Source: Mytilus edulis
Taxonomy: Eukaryota > Mollusca > Bivalvia > Mytilida > Mytilidae
Assembly (NCBI RefSeq): GCF_963676685.1
Contig: NC_092345.1
Coordinates: forward strand, 32,139,585-32,203,584
Direction of reading: 5' to 3'
Length of the DNA stretch: 64,000 nt
In this document: piece by piece, positions 61,665 to 64,000 of the stretch
Layout of the letters: each line of letters opens with the position of its first letter
Numbering within the stretch: the first letter of the stretch is position 1
The notes under the pieces: generated by a model
The model's input: only the letters and a program-made list of their open reading frames with translations
The model's database searches: none
What the model was told of the DNA's origin: nothing
Made by a program: the position numbers and the translations under genes

Positions 61665-62140
61665 TGGTTTTTGTCGAGCCTTCGACTTTAGTCGAAAAAG
61701 CGAGACTAAGCGATCCTACATTCTGTCGGCGACGACGGCGTCCACAAATATTCACTCTGTGGTTAAAGTTTTTGAAATTTTAATAACTTTCTTAAACTAT
61801 ACTGAATTTCTACCAAACTTAGACAAAAGCTTGTTTCTGATCATAAGATATTATTCAGAAGTAAATTTTGTAAAAAAAAAATTCACTTTTTCCGTATTTT
61901 ACTTATAAATGGACTTAGTTTTTCTTCCAGTTAACATTACATACAGTCTGCAGTTAAAGTTTATAAAACATTTATTAGATTCATAAACTATACTGGATAT
62001 TTTACCAAACTTGGAAGCTTCTTTCAATCAAAAGACAGTATCGAGAGGGAAATTTTTATTGATGTTTTTCCTCATTTTTGTTGAGTCTGCGATTAACAGC
62101 AAAAGTAGGCGAGACACTGGGTTCCGTGAAACCCTTACGA
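61665..62140 (+). repeat. Dispersed repeat, GTCGAGCCTTCGAC type
   Basis: TTGTCGAGCCTTCGACTTTA then GTCGAAAAAGCGAGAC forms a hairpin-rich head, followed by TCGGCGACGACGGCGTCC. The tail GGCGAGACACTGGGTTCCGT closes the element. I associate this type with bivalve genomes; one copy in the window. Confidence 0.5.
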
Positions 62141-63559
62141 ATTTTTTAACTTGAAGCTGATTTCAAAAAAATTATATAAACTAAATAGGGCTGTTCCTGA
62201 ATTGAATGCATCAGGTTTATTATTTAAGACCCCAACCACCCATTACACAGAAAGGTTTTTCCTCATTAACTGCTATAATTATTTATATACCCGGTACATG
62301 TAATTTGGGCAATCTAATGTAAAAGAAATGAATTCCTTTCCAACTTAACTGCACATTAAATGTGGTGGTACAAATGTACTAAATGATAAGGAATTTGTCG
62401 CATCTGTGAGGAAAGTCATGGAAAGTGAGACATAGGGATTGATTTTGTGTGGCTTCTGCATCAACAATTACTAAGTTTTCTGCTTAAGATAATTTGGTAG
62501 GAATTACTTGTGATAGATTGATTATATTAATAAAAGTTGCATTACTATCGGAACATACCAATTTGACGCCTATTTTGAGGCCCTACACTCTAGGACATGG
62601 ATTTTATGCCTACGATGTTTAACTGATGGGGGAAAAATGCAAATGGGTTTAGGCATCCAAACTTACAAATGTCATTTTCATCCATTTAACTAAAACCAAA
62701 ATAAAATTTTGTGATATTCAAATCTTGGAAGTAAAGGGATTTTATAGTTGTCACCTCTATAAAGTACATTTTATTGCATTGTACTTTTAAAGTTTTTTAA
62801 ATAATATTTGTTGTGAATTTAAATAAAATGTAGTGAAACACTGATCAGAAAGTAAAGAAATAACAAAATAAATGTTGATAGATAATGTTGATGACATTTT
62901 TTTAGCCCTGACTTGGGAACATTTTTTTTATGCCCCTGCTGTTACAGAAATGGGCTTCTCTTGTCTGTTAATATGTTAAATTATTAGTTTAGTTTGCCTC
63001 AACCAAATGTTATATAACTTAGAAACAATGCCTATTACCACAAAGTACAGATCAAGTTCGAATATGGGTTGCATCACTTTACGCTTCTTGAGTTGTGTCC
63101 CTTAACAATGTTGTATTCAAGTGGGGGTATATATATTCACTCAAAGACATTGAGGGGATAGAACAAAGACTTGTAAACTAAGAGTCTGGGTACTGTGACA
63201 TGACCTCCCTCTGACTTGCGTTGTGGATATTAACTTTAATGCTGCTCATGGTTTCTTCACATATATTGTAATAAATCATTTAAAATGTTGGGTAGTATTT
63301 TTTTTGCCCTCAAAATTTCCATATTAAATTTTTATACTTTTCATTTTTAAATCTCTAGTATATATATTTATAAGATTCAGACAATAATATGAATTATAAC
63401 ATGTTATATTCATTTAAATGTGTGTGGTGGCAACATATGTTGTCAAAAAATTTCTATTTGTGATCCAGGTAATCAGATGTATGTACATGCATAAACAAAA
63501 CTCACCAAAAGATACCAGGCTTATAATTTTCCATCCCATAAGCATGTTTCAAGTATATA

Positions 63560-63705
63560 TTTGTTTAGGGGCCAGCTGAAGGACGCCTCTGGGTGCGAGA
63601 ATTTCTCGTTGCATTGAAGACCTGTTGGTGACCTTCTGCTGTTGTCTGCTCTATGGTCGGGTTGTTGTCTCTTTGACACATTCCCCATTTCCATTCTCAA
63701 TTTTA
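63560..63705 (+). repeat. Dispersed repeat R5, plus copy
   Basis: GGGGCCAGCTGAAGGACGCC, TCTGGGTGCGAGAATTTCTC, GACCTGTTGGTGACCTTCTG and GGGTTGTTGTCTCTTTGACA, ending CCCATTTCCATTCTCAATTT. The inverted partial copy is at 58155-58270. Confidence 0.65.
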
Positions 63706-64000
63706 TTCGAGTACAAATGACTTATCTGTGAAGCACAAATAAGAAAACTTTAAAGGCCAAATAAAATACTCGGGTGACGAGTATTCAGAACCTATAACCC
63801 CAAAAGGTTTTACAAACTATAACTGATGTAATGTTTCCAGGGGTGGGAAGATTATATGTCCCCTTTTTATTTGAATTTTTGATTGTTCTGTTTTATCTTA
63901 ACTTAAACCTTCAAAAAGTACATTTAAGCCAAAATATATTTTACTGCATATTTTACATCTTGGAGCTAATTTCCTAATGATTGTAGAGTAATACTTTGCT

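Larger units (their letters stand above)
61136..64000. other. 3' flank of SMARCC without a gene
   Basis: It may include a longer SMARCC 3' UTR up to about 61.5 kb. It holds a repeat at 61665-62140, a CCCCTGCTGTTACAG-type repeat fragment near 62930-63160, and an R5 copy at 63560-63705. No exon-like frame is seen. Confidence 0.5.

Overview
The window is nuclear DNA of a bivalve mollusc, most likely a marine mussel (Mytilus or a close relative). Evidence: AT-rich sequence, coding exons split by GT-AG introns, a secreted C1q-domain gene of the type expanded in bivalves, and dispersed repeats of a kind I associate with mussel genomes (assignment from memory, not a search). Three protein-coding genes can be reconstructed exon by exon with matching splice phases.

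Layout. 1-11.5 kb: no host gene; a foldback/MITE-like element (1190-1905), a cluster of X-box-like motifs (2712-3483), a 5'-truncated non-LTR retrotransposon with an open reverse transcriptase frame (4856-6322), and a 502-bp-period repeat ending in a strong hairpin (7248-9058). 11.5-16.9 kb: a plus-strand gene for a secreted 181-residue C1q-domain protein with two alternative, duplicated first coding exons (12042-12114 and 13968-14040). 16.9-22.3 kb: repeats, including a second copy of the hairpin-ended element (18349-20095). 22.3-30.7 kb: minus-strand COPZ (coatomer zeta), seven coding exons, 177 residues. 30.9-33.6 kb: a young Mutator-like transposon with about 389-bp inverted repeats and a 9-bp target duplication. 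34.0-61.1 kb: plus-strand SMARCC (BAF155/BAF170/Moira family), 24 coding exons, about 1079 residues. 61.1-64.0 kb: repeats, no gene seen.

How they relate. COPZ and SMARCC are housekeeping genes in head-to-head orientation. Without the transposon their start codons would lie about 0.6 kb apart, which suggests a shared promoter region split by the insertion. COPZ acts in COPI vesicle coats, SMARCC is a core SWI/SNF (BAF) scaffold, and the C1q protein is probably an extracellular recognition protein; nothing indicates a common pathway.

Most notable: the promoter-splitting Mutator-like element with a broken internal frame; the duplicated C1q promoter plus signal-peptide exon; a one-base insertion that breaks the SMARCC SANT exon (probably a sequence error); a terminal hairpin whose two copies differ by compensatory base pairs; and a five-unit intronic array with a perfect DR1 nuclear-receptor motif every 167-170 bp.
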